Translations under genes and position numbers: made by a program
Source: Opitutaceae bacterium
GTDB taxonomy: Bacteria > Verrucomicrobiota > Verrucomicrobiia > Opitutales > Opitutaceae
DNA: 8,139 nt
Assembly: GCA_031254955.1 (NCBI GenBank)
Contig: JAIRTK010000196.1
Span: 1 to 8,139 of the forward strand
Reading direction: 5' to 3'
In this document: piece after piece, positions 1 through 6,179 of the stretch
How the letters are laid out: every line of letters begins with the position of its first letter
Position numbering within the stretch: the first letter of the stretch is position 1
Notes under the pieces: model-generated
Told to the model about the DNA's origin: nothing
Databases searched by the model: none
What the model saw: the letters and a program-made list of their open reading frames with translations, nothing else

Positions 1-346
1 TCGGTTTCAATGGTATTCATTTTCTACACCGAACAGTGTTATTAGGCCAAATTGGCCTTGGGTTGTGGAAGGGGGAACATGGCGGGGATATTTGCCTTAT
101 CATTTTGATTGTCAATACCGGAACCCTTAAAATTTGGTTTTTGAATTTGGCTTTTTGGGATGCGGCGATCCATCTCGTCAAAATCATTTTTCCGGACAGC
201 CAAAAGGGGGCAATCCGAGACTTGTTGACTGATGTCAGAGGGCTGGATGGGACGGGTTGAAAACAAGGAGACCGACTGAAGCCCTTTTTAAGGGATGGGT
301 TATGCCCATTCCTTGGTTATACCCATTCCCAATGAAAATCACTCTT
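1..346. other. gene-free AT-richer stretch downstream of mutS
   Basis: No convincing gene was found. The first 180 bases are about 42% GC by hand count, far below the roughly two-thirds GC of the neighbouring genes. Overlapping open frames of 74 codons exist on both strands (36-260 plus, 42-266 minus), but neither has a recognisable domain, a ribosome binding site or codon usage like the real genes. The reverse-strand frame contains a run of the type PKSQIQKPNF, which comes from a simple T/G-rich repeat around 128-160 rather than from a protein family. A short direct repeat, GGTTATGCCCATTCC / GGTTATACCCATTCC, lies at about 298-329. This may be decayed or imported DNA. Confidence 0.5.
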
Positions 347-478
347 ATGTAGGGGCGTCGCTTGCGACGCCCGGCTTGATAACCGCGCACCAGCAACGGC
401 CGTGCTCCTGCAACGGGCTTCGCAAGCGAAGCCCCTACATGGCTCTGCTTCTATAGGGTCCTGTTCACTGGGAATGGG
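322..478. repeat. nested inverted repeat enclosing REPIN-like element 1
   Basis: The segment CCCATTCCCAATGA (322-335) is repeated inverted as TCACTGGGAATGGG (465-478), with one mismatch in 14. These outer arms enclose the stronger palindromic pair at 347-440, so the whole 157-bp block is roughly symmetrical. This could be a larger element, or an insertion into an older inverted repeat. Function is unknown. Confidence 0.5.
347..440. repeat. REPIN-like element 1: inverted pair of GTAG-foot hairpins
   Basis: The left arm (347-373) and right arm (414-440) are reverse complements over 27 bases with two mismatches. Each arm is itself a hairpin: GGGCGTCGCTTGCGACGCCC on the left (9-bp stem, 2-nt centre) and GGGCTTCGCAAGCGAAGCCC on the right. 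Both carry GTAG just outside the stem (349-352; CTAC at 435-438). The two arm differences are compensatory, each preserving pairing within its own stem. A GTAG foot on a short palindrome in an inverted pair is the layout of REP/REPIN elements mobilised by RAYT transposases. Membership is inferred from shape only. Confidence 0.7.
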
Positions 479-591
479 GATTGATTATGCACTGATGTTA
501 CGTGGACGGAGGTATTATGAACGTAAGGGGCGTTTTTAAGGGGCGGGTAAAGGTGGATGCGCGAGTGCCGGGGGAATGGCGCGGGCGGGGG

Positions 592-3222
592 TCATAGCAG
601 GTTCAGTTGCGTTTCGTCGTCGGGTTTCACGGTGATTTTCTTTTTGGGGCGCGTCTTGGGGGTGGCGAGTTCGACGGTGGTGTCGTCGGATTCGAGTTTG
701 GCGAGGATGGTCTTGGCGCGGTCGATGACGGTGAGCGGGAGGCCGGCCAGGCGGGCGACTTGGATGCCGTAGCTGCGGTCGGCGGCGCCGGGGACGACGC
801 GGCGGACGAAGACGATGTCGTCGTTCCATTCTTTCACCGCGACGCTGTAGTTTCGCAGGCGGGGGAGGTGTTTTTCGAGTTGGGTGAGTTCTTGGTAGTG
901 GGTGGCAAAGAGGGTGCGGGGGCCGGCGTGGGGGTCGCGGTGGAGGTGTTCCACGACGGCCCAGGCGATGCTGAGGCCGTCGTAGGTGGAGGTGCCGCGG
1001 CCAATTTCGTCGAGGATGATGAGGGAGCGGGGGGTGGCGTTGTTGAGGATGTTGGCGGTTTCGTTCATTTCGACCATGAAGGTGGAGTTGCCGCGGGCGA
1101 GGTCGTCGGAGGCGCCGACGCGGGAGAAGATGCGGTCAACGAGGCCGATGCGGCAGTTTTTCGCGGGGACCCAGCAGCCGATTTGGGCCATGAGGGTGAT
1201 GAGGGCGACTTGGCGGATGTAGGTGGATTTGCCGGCCATGTTGGGGCCGGTGAGGAGGGCGATTTGGGCTTCGGTGGCGGAGAGCGCGGTGTCGTTGGGG
1301 ACGAAGGATTGGGGGCCGGTGATGGCGGCGGGGGGGGTGGCGGGGTTTTTGAGCATTTGTTCGACGACGGGGTGGCGGCCTTCGGTGATTTCGAGGGTGT
1401 CGGTGTCGTCGAGTCGGGGGCGGGTGTAGTCCCAGTCGCGGGCGAGGCAGGCCCAGCCGGCGAGGATGTCGAGTTCGGCGAGGGTGTCGGCGGTTTGCGC
1501 GAGGGCGGTGGATTCGTCGAGGACGGCGGTGACGAGGTCGGTGAAGAGGGCGAGTTCGCGGGCGAGGGCGGTTTCTTCGGCGTGGTAGATTTCTTTTTCT
1601 TTTTGTTTGAGCGCTTCGGTGATGTAGCGTTCGCCGCCGACGGTGGTCTGGCGGCGGATGTAGTCGGGGGGGACGAGGCGGAGGTTGGCTTTGGTGACTT
1701 CGATGTAGTAGCCGAAGTTTCCGGTGTAGCGGACTTTGAGGGATTTGATGCCGGTGCGTTCCTGTTCGGCGCGTTCAAGGTCGGAGAGCCAGGTTTTGTT
1801 GTCGGTGGTGAGGGCGCGGAGGCGGTCGAGTTCGGGGTCGTGGCCGGTGCGGATGTAGTTGCCGGCTTGGAGGTCGGGGGGGAGTTCGTCGGCGAGGGCG
1901 CGGGTCAGGTGGTCGCGGAGGGGGGGGAGTTCGTGGATTTGGGTTGTCAGGTTTGCGATTTCGGGGTCGGGGAGGGTGGCGAGGGTGGCGCGGATGGCGG
2001 GGAGGTGGGCGAGGGTGTCGCGGATGCCGCCGAGTTCGCGGGGGTTGCGGAGGCGGTTTTGGAGGCGTCCGAGGATGCGGGGGATGTCGCGGATGGCGTC
2101 GAGGTGTCCGCGGAGGGTGGCGAGGGTGGCGGGGGCGGCGTGGAGTGCGCCGATGATGTGTTGGCGGCGGTGGATGGCGGGGAGGTCGAGGGTGGGGGCG
2201 GCGAGCCAGCGTTCGAGGAGGCGGGCGCCGGCGGCGGTGGCGGAGCGGTTGATGGCGGCGAGGAGGGTGCCGTCGCGGGTGCCGCGGATGGAGGTGAAGA
2301 TTTCGAGGTTGCGGAGGGTGGCGGGGTCGAGGAGGAGGGTGGCGGAGGGGCGGTATTCTTGGAGGTGGCGGAGGTTTTCGGGTTTGGCCCGGAGGTTTTC
2401 GGTGGCGTAGTAAATGAGTGCGCCGGCGGGGCCGAGTCCGGGGTGGTTGGCGGAGAGGCCGAAGCCTTCGAGGTTGAGGACGCCGAGGGCGGTGGTCACG
2501 GTGCGGAGGGCGGAGGCGGGTTCAAATTGGTAGGCTGGGACGGGGGTGAGGGCGTGGGCGGCGCAGAGGTTGGCCAGGGCGTGGAGGGCGGTCTGTTCGT
2601 GCGGGGCGTTTTTCCAGGTGTCCAGCGCGTCTTCGGCGATGATGAGTTCGGCGGGGTCGAGGGCGGTGAGGACGGGGAGGAGGTTTTCGGGGCGCGGGTC
2701 GGTGGCGATTTTGAATTCGCCGGTGGTGAGGTCGAGCCAGGCGGCGTGGAGGCCGCGGCGGTCGTGGGTGAGGGCGCAGAGGTAATGGTTGCGGAGGGCG
2801 TCGAGGTGGGTGTTTTCGAGGATGGTGCCGGGGGAGAGGATGCGGGTGAGCTGGCGGTGGACGAGTTTGCCGGCTTTGGCGGGTTCGGCTTGGTCGCAGA
2901 TGGCGACGCGTCTGCCGGCGGCGAGGAGGCGGCGGAGGTAGCCGTTGAGCGCGTGGTGGGGGATGCCGGCCATGGGGAAGTCCTGGCGTTTGGTGAGGGT
3001 GAGGCCGAGGAGTTTCGAGGCGATGGCGGCGTCTTCGTAGAACATTTCGTAAAAGTCGCCGAGGCGGAAGAGGAGGAGGGTGTCGCGGGAGAGGTGTTTT
3101 TTCGCTTCAAAGTATTGCTGCATCATCGGGGTGAGTTTGATGGCGGCGGGAGCGGAAGCGGCGGCGGCGGGTGTGGTGGCGTCGGGTGTGGTGGCGGCGG
3201 GTTGAGTGGCGGCGTCGGACAT
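592..3222 (-). CDS. mutS: DNA mismatch repair protein MutS
   Basis: MutS1 ATPase that binds base mismatches and small loops and recruits MutL to start mismatch repair. The 876-residue protein has the full family plan. The mismatch-binding domain runs from about residue 31, with the F-Y-E wedge motif at 57-59 in GDFYEMF. A connector covers about 150-275. The lever and clamp region covers about 290-600. The ATPase domain has Walker A TGPNMAGKST at 658-667 (Lys665), Walker B ILDE ending Asp738-Glu739, signature FMVEMNETANIL at 715-726 and TLFATHYQEL at 770-779. The C-terminus ends in QLNLL (872-876), a likely beta-clamp binding motif. An Ala/Thr/Pro-rich stretch of about 29 residues precedes the conserved TPMMQQY; no later ATG would keep that motif whole, so the start at 3222 is kept. 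No Shine-Dalgarno sequence precedes it. It stands alone, with no mutL beside it. Confidence 0.98.
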   Translation of the reverse strand: MSDAATQPAATTPDATTPAAAASAPAAIKLTPMMQQYFEAKKHLSRDTLLLFRLGDFYEMFYEDAAIASKLLGLTLTKRQDFPMAGIPHHALNGYLRRLLAAGRRVAICDQAEPAKAGKLVHRQLTRILSPGTILENTHLDALRNHYLCALTHDRRGLHAAWLDLTTGEFKIATDPRPENLLPVLTALDPAELIIAEDALDTWKNAPHEQTALHALANLCAAHALTPVPAYQFEPASALRTVTTALGVLNLEGFGLSANHPGLGPAGALIYYATENLRAKPENLRHLQEYRPSATLLLDPATLRNLEIFTSIRGTRDGTLLAAINRSATAAGARLLERWLAAPTLDLPAIHRRQHIIGALHAAPATLATLRGHLDAIRDIPRILGRLQNRLRNPRELGGIRDTLAHLPAIRATLATLPDPEIANLTTQIHELPPLRDHLTRALADELPPDLQAGNYIRTGHDPELDRLRALTTDNKTWLSDLERAEQERTGIKSLKVRYTGNFGYYIEVTKANLRLVPPDYIRRQTTVGGERYITEALKQKEKEIYHAEETALARELALFTDLVTAVLDESTALAQTADTLAELDILAGWACLARDWDYTRPRLDDTDTLEITEGRHPVVEQMLKNPATPPAAITGPQSFVPNDTALSATEAQIALLTGPNMAGKSTYIRQVALITLMAQIGCWVPAKNCRIGLVDRIFSRVGASDDLARGNSTFMVEMNETANILNNATPRSLIILDEIGRGTSTYDGLSIAWAVVEHLHRDPHAGPRTLFATHYQELTQLEKHLPRLRNYSVAVKEWNDDIVFVRRVVPGAADRSYGIQVARLAGLPLTVIDRAKTILAKLESDDTTVELATPKTRPKKKITVKPDDETQLNLL

Positions 3223-3771
3223 GGGAGAATAGATCGGAGCGGCGGCGTCGGGAGGGCGTCGGGCGGTGCGTGTGTTGGCGGGTTATGGTTTTTGTTGGTT
3301 CATTGTCGGGTGTTTTGAAAAACCCGGTTTCATCGCTGGAGCGCGGAAGGGCGGAGGCGTGGAGGCGGGTTTGTCGTGTCTGTTTTCATAAGATTCCGCG
3401 TTTCCGTCTTTCCGTGTTTTTGCGATGAAAAATTCCGGTTTTTTGAATTTTCCAAAAGCACCCCATCTTGACAGACTCCTGTCCGTTTCGGAAATTCTTT
3501 TTCGGCCCGGCGTTGTTTTAAATGGCCGGGAGGGGGTGAAGCGAAAAACGAGGTTCGCATCGCGGGCGCGGGCGCGTCCGGGAAAATGGCGCGCCGTGGT
3601 TGCGCGGAGGCCGCTTTGTGTGCCGTCAACCGAGACAAGCCGGCGGCGTGGAAATGCTTTCGCGCAACTCCAGATGGCGGTGGGATTTGTTTACCAAGGA
3701 CTTATGCATGATTTAAAGGTTTTTTCTTTTTATGGAGGTTTTGAAAATTCCTTTTTTTCAATCCGACAAAT
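3223..3771. other. mutS upstream intergenic region
   Basis: This 549-base stretch should contain the mutS promoter on the minus strand, but I could not identify a convincing -35/-10 pair. A plus-strand TTGACA at 3468-3473 lacks a good -10 partner at the right distance. Open frames exist here (3425-3814 plus, 3330-3638 minus) but show no recognisable domain and run into repeat DNA. Short AT-rich inverted repeats such as AAAATTC/GAATTTT (3429-3451) are present and not obviously functional. The composition shifts from GC-rich near mutS to T-rich tracts around 3716-3760. Confidence 0.5.
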
Positions 3772-3852
3772 CCACCGCGAAAAGCCGCGAATAAATGCAA
3801 ATAGTCGCGGATAAATGCAGATAATCGCGAAAAAGCCGCGAATAATCGTAAA
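3772..3852. repeat. array of degenerate 10-nt repeats, left copy
   Basis: Eight consecutive units of about 10 nt, including AAGCCGCGAA, TAGTCGCGGA and TAATCGCGAA, follow a loose AAYCGCGAAT pattern, with one extra base near 3832. The array is in the opposite orientation to the one at 3944-4023, so the two act as arms of a roughly 252-bp inverted structure. A period close to one helical turn would place every unit on the same DNA face. Function is unknown. Confidence 0.7.
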
Positions 3853-3943
3853 ATAAAAAACACAATAAAATTATGCTTAAAATAATTATGTTTTTAATCC
3901 ATCTTTGTGAATGGCAGGCTATCGCTTCGCTCGGCATGTGTTC
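3853..3943. other. AT-rich core between the inverted 10-nt arrays
   Basis: Bases 3841-3910 contain only about 12 G or C in 70 by hand count, the most AT-rich stretch in the window. It holds a direct repeat AATTATG at 3869-3875 and 3884-3890. The remainder, to 3943, is of ordinary composition. An AT-rich core flanked by repeat arrays can mark a protein-assembly or unwinding site, but no replication or partition gene is nearby, so this is only a description. Confidence 0.5.
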
Positions 3944-4023
3944 ATTCGCGGTTATTTGCGGTCATTTGCGGTTATTCGCGACTGTTCGTGATTGTTCGCG
4001 ATTGTTCGCGTTCATTTGTGGTT
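3944..4023. repeat. array of eight 10-nt repeats, right copy
   Basis: Eight units with an exact 10-nt period and consensus RTTYGCGRTT: ATTCGCGGTT, ATTTGCGGTC, ATTTGCGGTT, ATTCGCGACT, GTTCGTGATT, GTTCGCGATT, GTTCGCGTTC and ATTTGTGGTT. Differences are mostly transitions, consistent with tandem duplication and decay or with a tolerant binding site. The reverse complement matches the unit pattern of the array at 3772-3852. From memory, similar degenerate ATTCGTG-type repeats occur between genes in several environmental bacteria; this was not verified here. Confidence 0.8.
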
Positions 4024-4048
4024 AGAAATGTATTTTTAGACGTTTCCC

Positions 4049-4300
4049 TTAATTCTACTTTGTTAACCGAGGTTAACGCGAGGCCGGGCGGGGCGTAGGG
4101 TGTGGGCGGGGCGAGTGGCAGGCATGGGCGTCCGAGTGGCACGGGAGTCTTCGCCCGTTGGATTGAGTGGCCCGAGTGGCACGGGCGACTCGCGCCGTAA
4201 CCCTCCGCCGCGCCCTCCCTCCGGTCACATGGGCGAGGTCGCCCATGCCATGCCATCCCGCCAGCCGTCCGCTTAACCTCGATTAACAAAGTAGAGTTAA
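4049..4300. mobile_element. MITE-like element with 28-bp terminal inverted repeats
   Basis: Bases 4049-4076 and 4273-4300 are reverse complements with two mismatches in 28, and both ends finish in TTAA. TTAA also occurs inside each arm. The GC-rich 196-bp interior holds four GAGTGGC copies (4113, 4134, 4165, 4174) and a perfect 8-bp-stem palindrome, ATGGGCGAGGTCGCCCAT (4229-4246). It has no transposase and no convincing gene, so if mobile it would depend on an enzyme elsewhere. TTAA could be part of the repeat or a target duplication; one copy cannot decide. Similarity beyond the 28 bp fades gradually. Confidence 0.6.
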
Positions 4301-4478
4301 CCACGGAGCACGAAGGACACGGAGGACAGAGGGAGACGGCGGCGGCGGCGGAGGGAGGAGGATGGCTGAGGGAAGAGGAGGGCGGAGGGAGTTTTCAGTT
4401 TTCAGTTTGTCCGTTTTCAGGGCCAAGTTGCGAAAACTGGAAACGGTTTCATGGCGCCGTGTCCTCCGTGCCTTCGTG
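4301..4478. repeat. inverted pair of CACGGAG-type repeats
   Basis: The stretch CACGAAGGACACGGAGGAC (4309-4327) recurs inverted at 4461-4478 with one base missing. The left copy continues a 9-nt-like rhythm of CACGGAG and CGAAGGA. Between the arms lie a purine-rich GGAGG run (4321-4390) and a short TTTTCAGTTTTCAG direct repeat. A further run of CATGG/CCATG words follows at about 4482-4512. From memory, degenerate CACGGAG repeats are common between genes of some environmental bacteria. No function is known to me. Confidence 0.5.
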
Positions 4479-4554
4479 GTTCCATGATTTCATGGTTCCA
4501 TGTCTCCGTGGCGCATTCCCTCTTTCCGGTTCTTCAAAAGAGCGAGGGTTTAAT

Positions 4555-4786
4555 AGACTTGTTCGCCAACCTCGTTTTCGCTGTGAGTGAGGTTACGCGG
4601 TGCCGGTAGGGCGGCCTCTCCGAGGCCGCCGCGACAACGCCTCGATTTTCCCCCTGAAATCCAAACCGCCCTCTCCGTCCGACGGAGGCCTCGGAGAGGC
4701 CTCCCTACCGGGTTTTGGCCAGTCGTTAGGGGGGCTTTGGTTTGGATTTTGAGCCGGCGGCTAAAACAGGGTTGGCGAACACGTCT
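4555..4786. repeat. outer inverted repeat enclosing REPIN-like element 2
   Basis: AGACTTGTTCGCCAACC (4555-4571) recurs inverted as GGTTGGCGAACACGTCT (4770-4786) with one mismatch in 17. The arms lie 198 bp apart and flank the tighter palindromic pair at 4603-4711, repeating the nested arrangement seen around 347-440. Confidence 0.55.
4603..4711. repeat. REPIN-like element 2: inverted pair of GTAG-foot hairpins
   Basis: The left arm (4603-4631) and right arm (4683-4711) are reverse complements over 29 bases with two mismatches. Each arm is also a hairpin, GGCGGCCTCTCCGAGGCCGC on the left (one further C completes it) and GGAGGCCTCGGAGAGGCCTC on the right (one further C). GTAG precedes the left stem (4606-4609) and CTAC follows the right (4705-4708). 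As in element 1, the two arm mismatches compensate each other within each stem. The stem sequence differs from element 1, so only the GTAG-plus-palindrome design is shared. Confidence 0.75.
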
Positions 4787-4925
4787 GATAAGGGATAGGC
4801 CTCAAGTGGAAACAGGCGGCGGCAGGAGCGAATAGGCAACGGCGGGGGTGAATAGGGGGAGGGAGGCGGAAAAGGCTACAAAGTTTGATTGGCGGGGCGG
4901 GGCGGGCGGGGCAGGGTGGCGGGGA

Positions 4926-5756
4926 ATGGATTTGTTTTTTCGAGATTTCGGGGGCGCGGGGAAACCGCCGTTGGTGGTATTGCACGGATTGCTTGGCTCG
5001 TCGCGGAACTGGCAGACGGCGGGCGGCGACCTAGCCGTGTCGCATCATGTGCTGGCGCTGGATTTGCGCAATCACGGGCGTTCGCCGCATGAGGGCGGGA
5101 TGAGCTACGAGGCGATGACCGGCGACGTGTTGGGCTGGCTGGATGCGCGCGGGTTGCGGCGCGCGGCGTTCATGGGGCACAGCATGGGCGGCAAGGTCGC
5201 CATGACGCTGGCCTGCCGTCATGCCGGGCGGGTGGCGCGGCTGGTGGTGGTGGATATTGCGCCGAAGGATTACGTGTCGGCGGCGCACCGGGCGGAGTTC
5301 GCGGCCATGAACGAGCTGGATTTGCGCTCGCTGCACTCGCGGGCGGAGGCGGAGATGCGTTTCGAGGGGCGCGTGGGAGATTGGGCGATGCGGAAGTTTC
5401 TGGCGACCAATCTGGAGCGTGCGCCGGAGGCCGGGGCGCGGGCGGACGGCGCCCGTGGCGGCGGCGGGCCGGCGGGTGGCGCGGGCTGGCGCTGGATGAT
5501 CAACCTGCCGGCCATCACGGCGGCACTGCCGGAGCTGGAGCGCAATCCGCTGCGCGAGGAGGAGCGTTTCGATGGCGATGTCCTGGTGGTGGCGGGCGCG
5601 CAATCAAGCTACGTCGGGCCGGGCGACTGGGCGGCGATGTCAGGCCATTTCCCTCGGGCGAGACTGGAAGTGATCGCGGACGCGGGGCACAATCCGCACA
5701 TGGAGAAACGGGCGGAATTCGTGCGGGTGGTGCGCGATTTTTTGTCCAGAGCGTGA
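4926..5756 (+). CDS. alpha/beta hydrolase, YbfF/ABHD11-like esterase
   Basis: Predicted cytoplasmic serine hydrolase of the alpha/beta fold; its substrate cannot be told from sequence. From the ATG at 4926 it has 276 residues. Visible are the oxyanion-side HGLLGSSRNW (20-29), DLRNHGRS (46-53), nucleophile elbow GHSMGG (84-89, Ser86), VVVDIAP with Asp110, GAQSSYV with Ser227, and DAGHNPHMEK with His255. In E. coli YbfF, as I recall, the triad uses the Asp after strand 6, with a Ser where most hydrolases have the acid; this protein matches. A Gly/Ala-rich insert lies at about 167-187. A GTG at 4848 would add 26 residues of low-complexity sequence before the conserved region, so ATG 4926 is preferred; only a G-rich run, not a clear Shine-Dalgarno, precedes it. 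No operon partner: 1.7 kb of repeats lie upstream and a long inverted repeat downstream. A family neighbour such as a haloperoxidase-like esterase remains possible. Confidence 0.87.
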   Translation: MDLFFRDFGGAGKPPLVVLHGLLGSSRNWQTAGGDLAVSHHVLALDLRNHGRSPHEGGMSYEAMTGDVLGWLDARGLRRAAFMGHSMGGKVAMTLACRHAGRVARLVVVDIAPKDYVSAAHRAEFAAMNELDLRSLHSRAEAEMRFEGRVGDWAMRKFLATNLERAPEAGARADGARGGGGPAGGAGWRWMINLPAITAALPELERNPLREEERFDGDVLVVAGAQSSYVGPGDWAAMSGHFPRARLEVIADAGHNPHMEKRAEFVRVVRDFLSRA

Positions 5757-5813
5757 GCCAGCCTGTCCGCGAGGGCCGATTCGACATGAGGCCATGTGCC
5801 CAGGCGCTTTCTT

Positions 5814-5963
5814 CTTTCCTCTTTATTCTTTCTCTTTCTCTTTCTCTTTCGTCAGGCTTCCCGCTTCGCTCGAAATTTCCGGCCCGTTCCTGACGAAAAA
5901 TTTCCACGCAAAGCAGGAAGCCTGACGAAAGAGAAAGAGAAAGAGAACGAATAAAGAGGAAAG
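5814..5963. repeat. 150-bp inverted repeat with 48-bp arms
   Basis: Bases 5814-5861 and 5916-5963 are reverse complements over 48 positions with one mismatch. The outer part of each arm is a CTCTTT/GAAAGA hexamer run; the inner part is GTCAGGCTTCC. Pairing continues imperfectly inward (roughly 5862-5883 with 5894-5915), so the block is one long palindrome with degenerate centre. CCTGACGAAA appears at 5889 and again at 5921, with its complement at 5847. Transcribed, it would fold into a very long hairpin between the hydrolase and rpsB. No T-tract follows, so it is not a classic terminator, though it could end or protect transcripts. Confidence 0.8.
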
Positions 5964-6179
5964 ATTCCGGCAGTGACCTCGTTTTGGGTTGCACCCCGTG
6001 CCGGCCTGTCCACGGCCCCGCGAAAATTCGCTTGCCAGCGCCCGCCTCGCCCTCTGTTTTGGACCGCTCCGCCCATTCCGGGCGAGGAACTCACCACCAC
6101 CACAACAACAACACATCCAAAACGATCGCAAGGCGGCCCATCGGCCGGCCTGTGTAGTCGCCAAAGATACATAGATCAC
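5964..6179 (+). promoter_or_regulatory. rpsB leader region, A/C-rich and lacking a Shine-Dalgarno
   Basis: The rpsB promoter probably lies within these 216 bases, but no -35/-10 pair stands out. The stretch CACCACCACAACAACAACAC at about 6091-6114 is A/C-rich and should be unstructured in RNA. The bases before the rpsB ATG (AAAGATACATAGATCAC) contain no GGAGG-like word. In other bacteria the S2 protein can repress its own leader; I could not recognise that structure here. Confidence 0.35.

Noticed and set aside
607..3318. Open frame of 903 codons on the plus strand, antisense to the whole of mutS
   Set aside because: Its product is extremely rich in Gly, Val, Glu and Ala with no domain, as expected when the antisense of a GC-rich, strongly codon-biased gene lacks stops. 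mutS itself is unmistakable on the other strand.
3468..3496. TTGACA at 3468-3473 as a plus-strand promoter
   Set aside because: The hexamer 17 bases later is GAAATT, a poor -10, and no gene follows in that direction for over 1.4 kb.
3425..3814. Plus-strand frame of 129 codons upstream of the repeat arrays
   Set aside because: No domain, no ribosome binding site, composition changes along its length, and its end lies inside the 10-nt repeat array.
3772..4023. CRISPR array
   Set aside because: The repeats are 10 nt long with no unique spacers between units, and no cas genes are present.
3772..4023. Chromosomal replication origin
   Set aside because: The AT-rich core with repeats is suggestive, but no DnaA-box-like TTATNCACA words were seen and dnaA, dnaN or rep genes are absent.
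3972..4304. Minus-strand frame of 110 codons (contains MAWHGRPRPCDRREG)
   Set aside because: It is made wholly of the 10-nt array and the MITE-like element. Such HGRPRP-like peptides arise from palindromic repeats and are often annotated by mistake.
4848..4925. GTG start for the hydrolase at 4848
   Set aside because: It adds 26 residues of Gly/Ala/Arg low-complexity sequence before the conserved hydrolase N-terminus; the ATG at 4926 fits the family.
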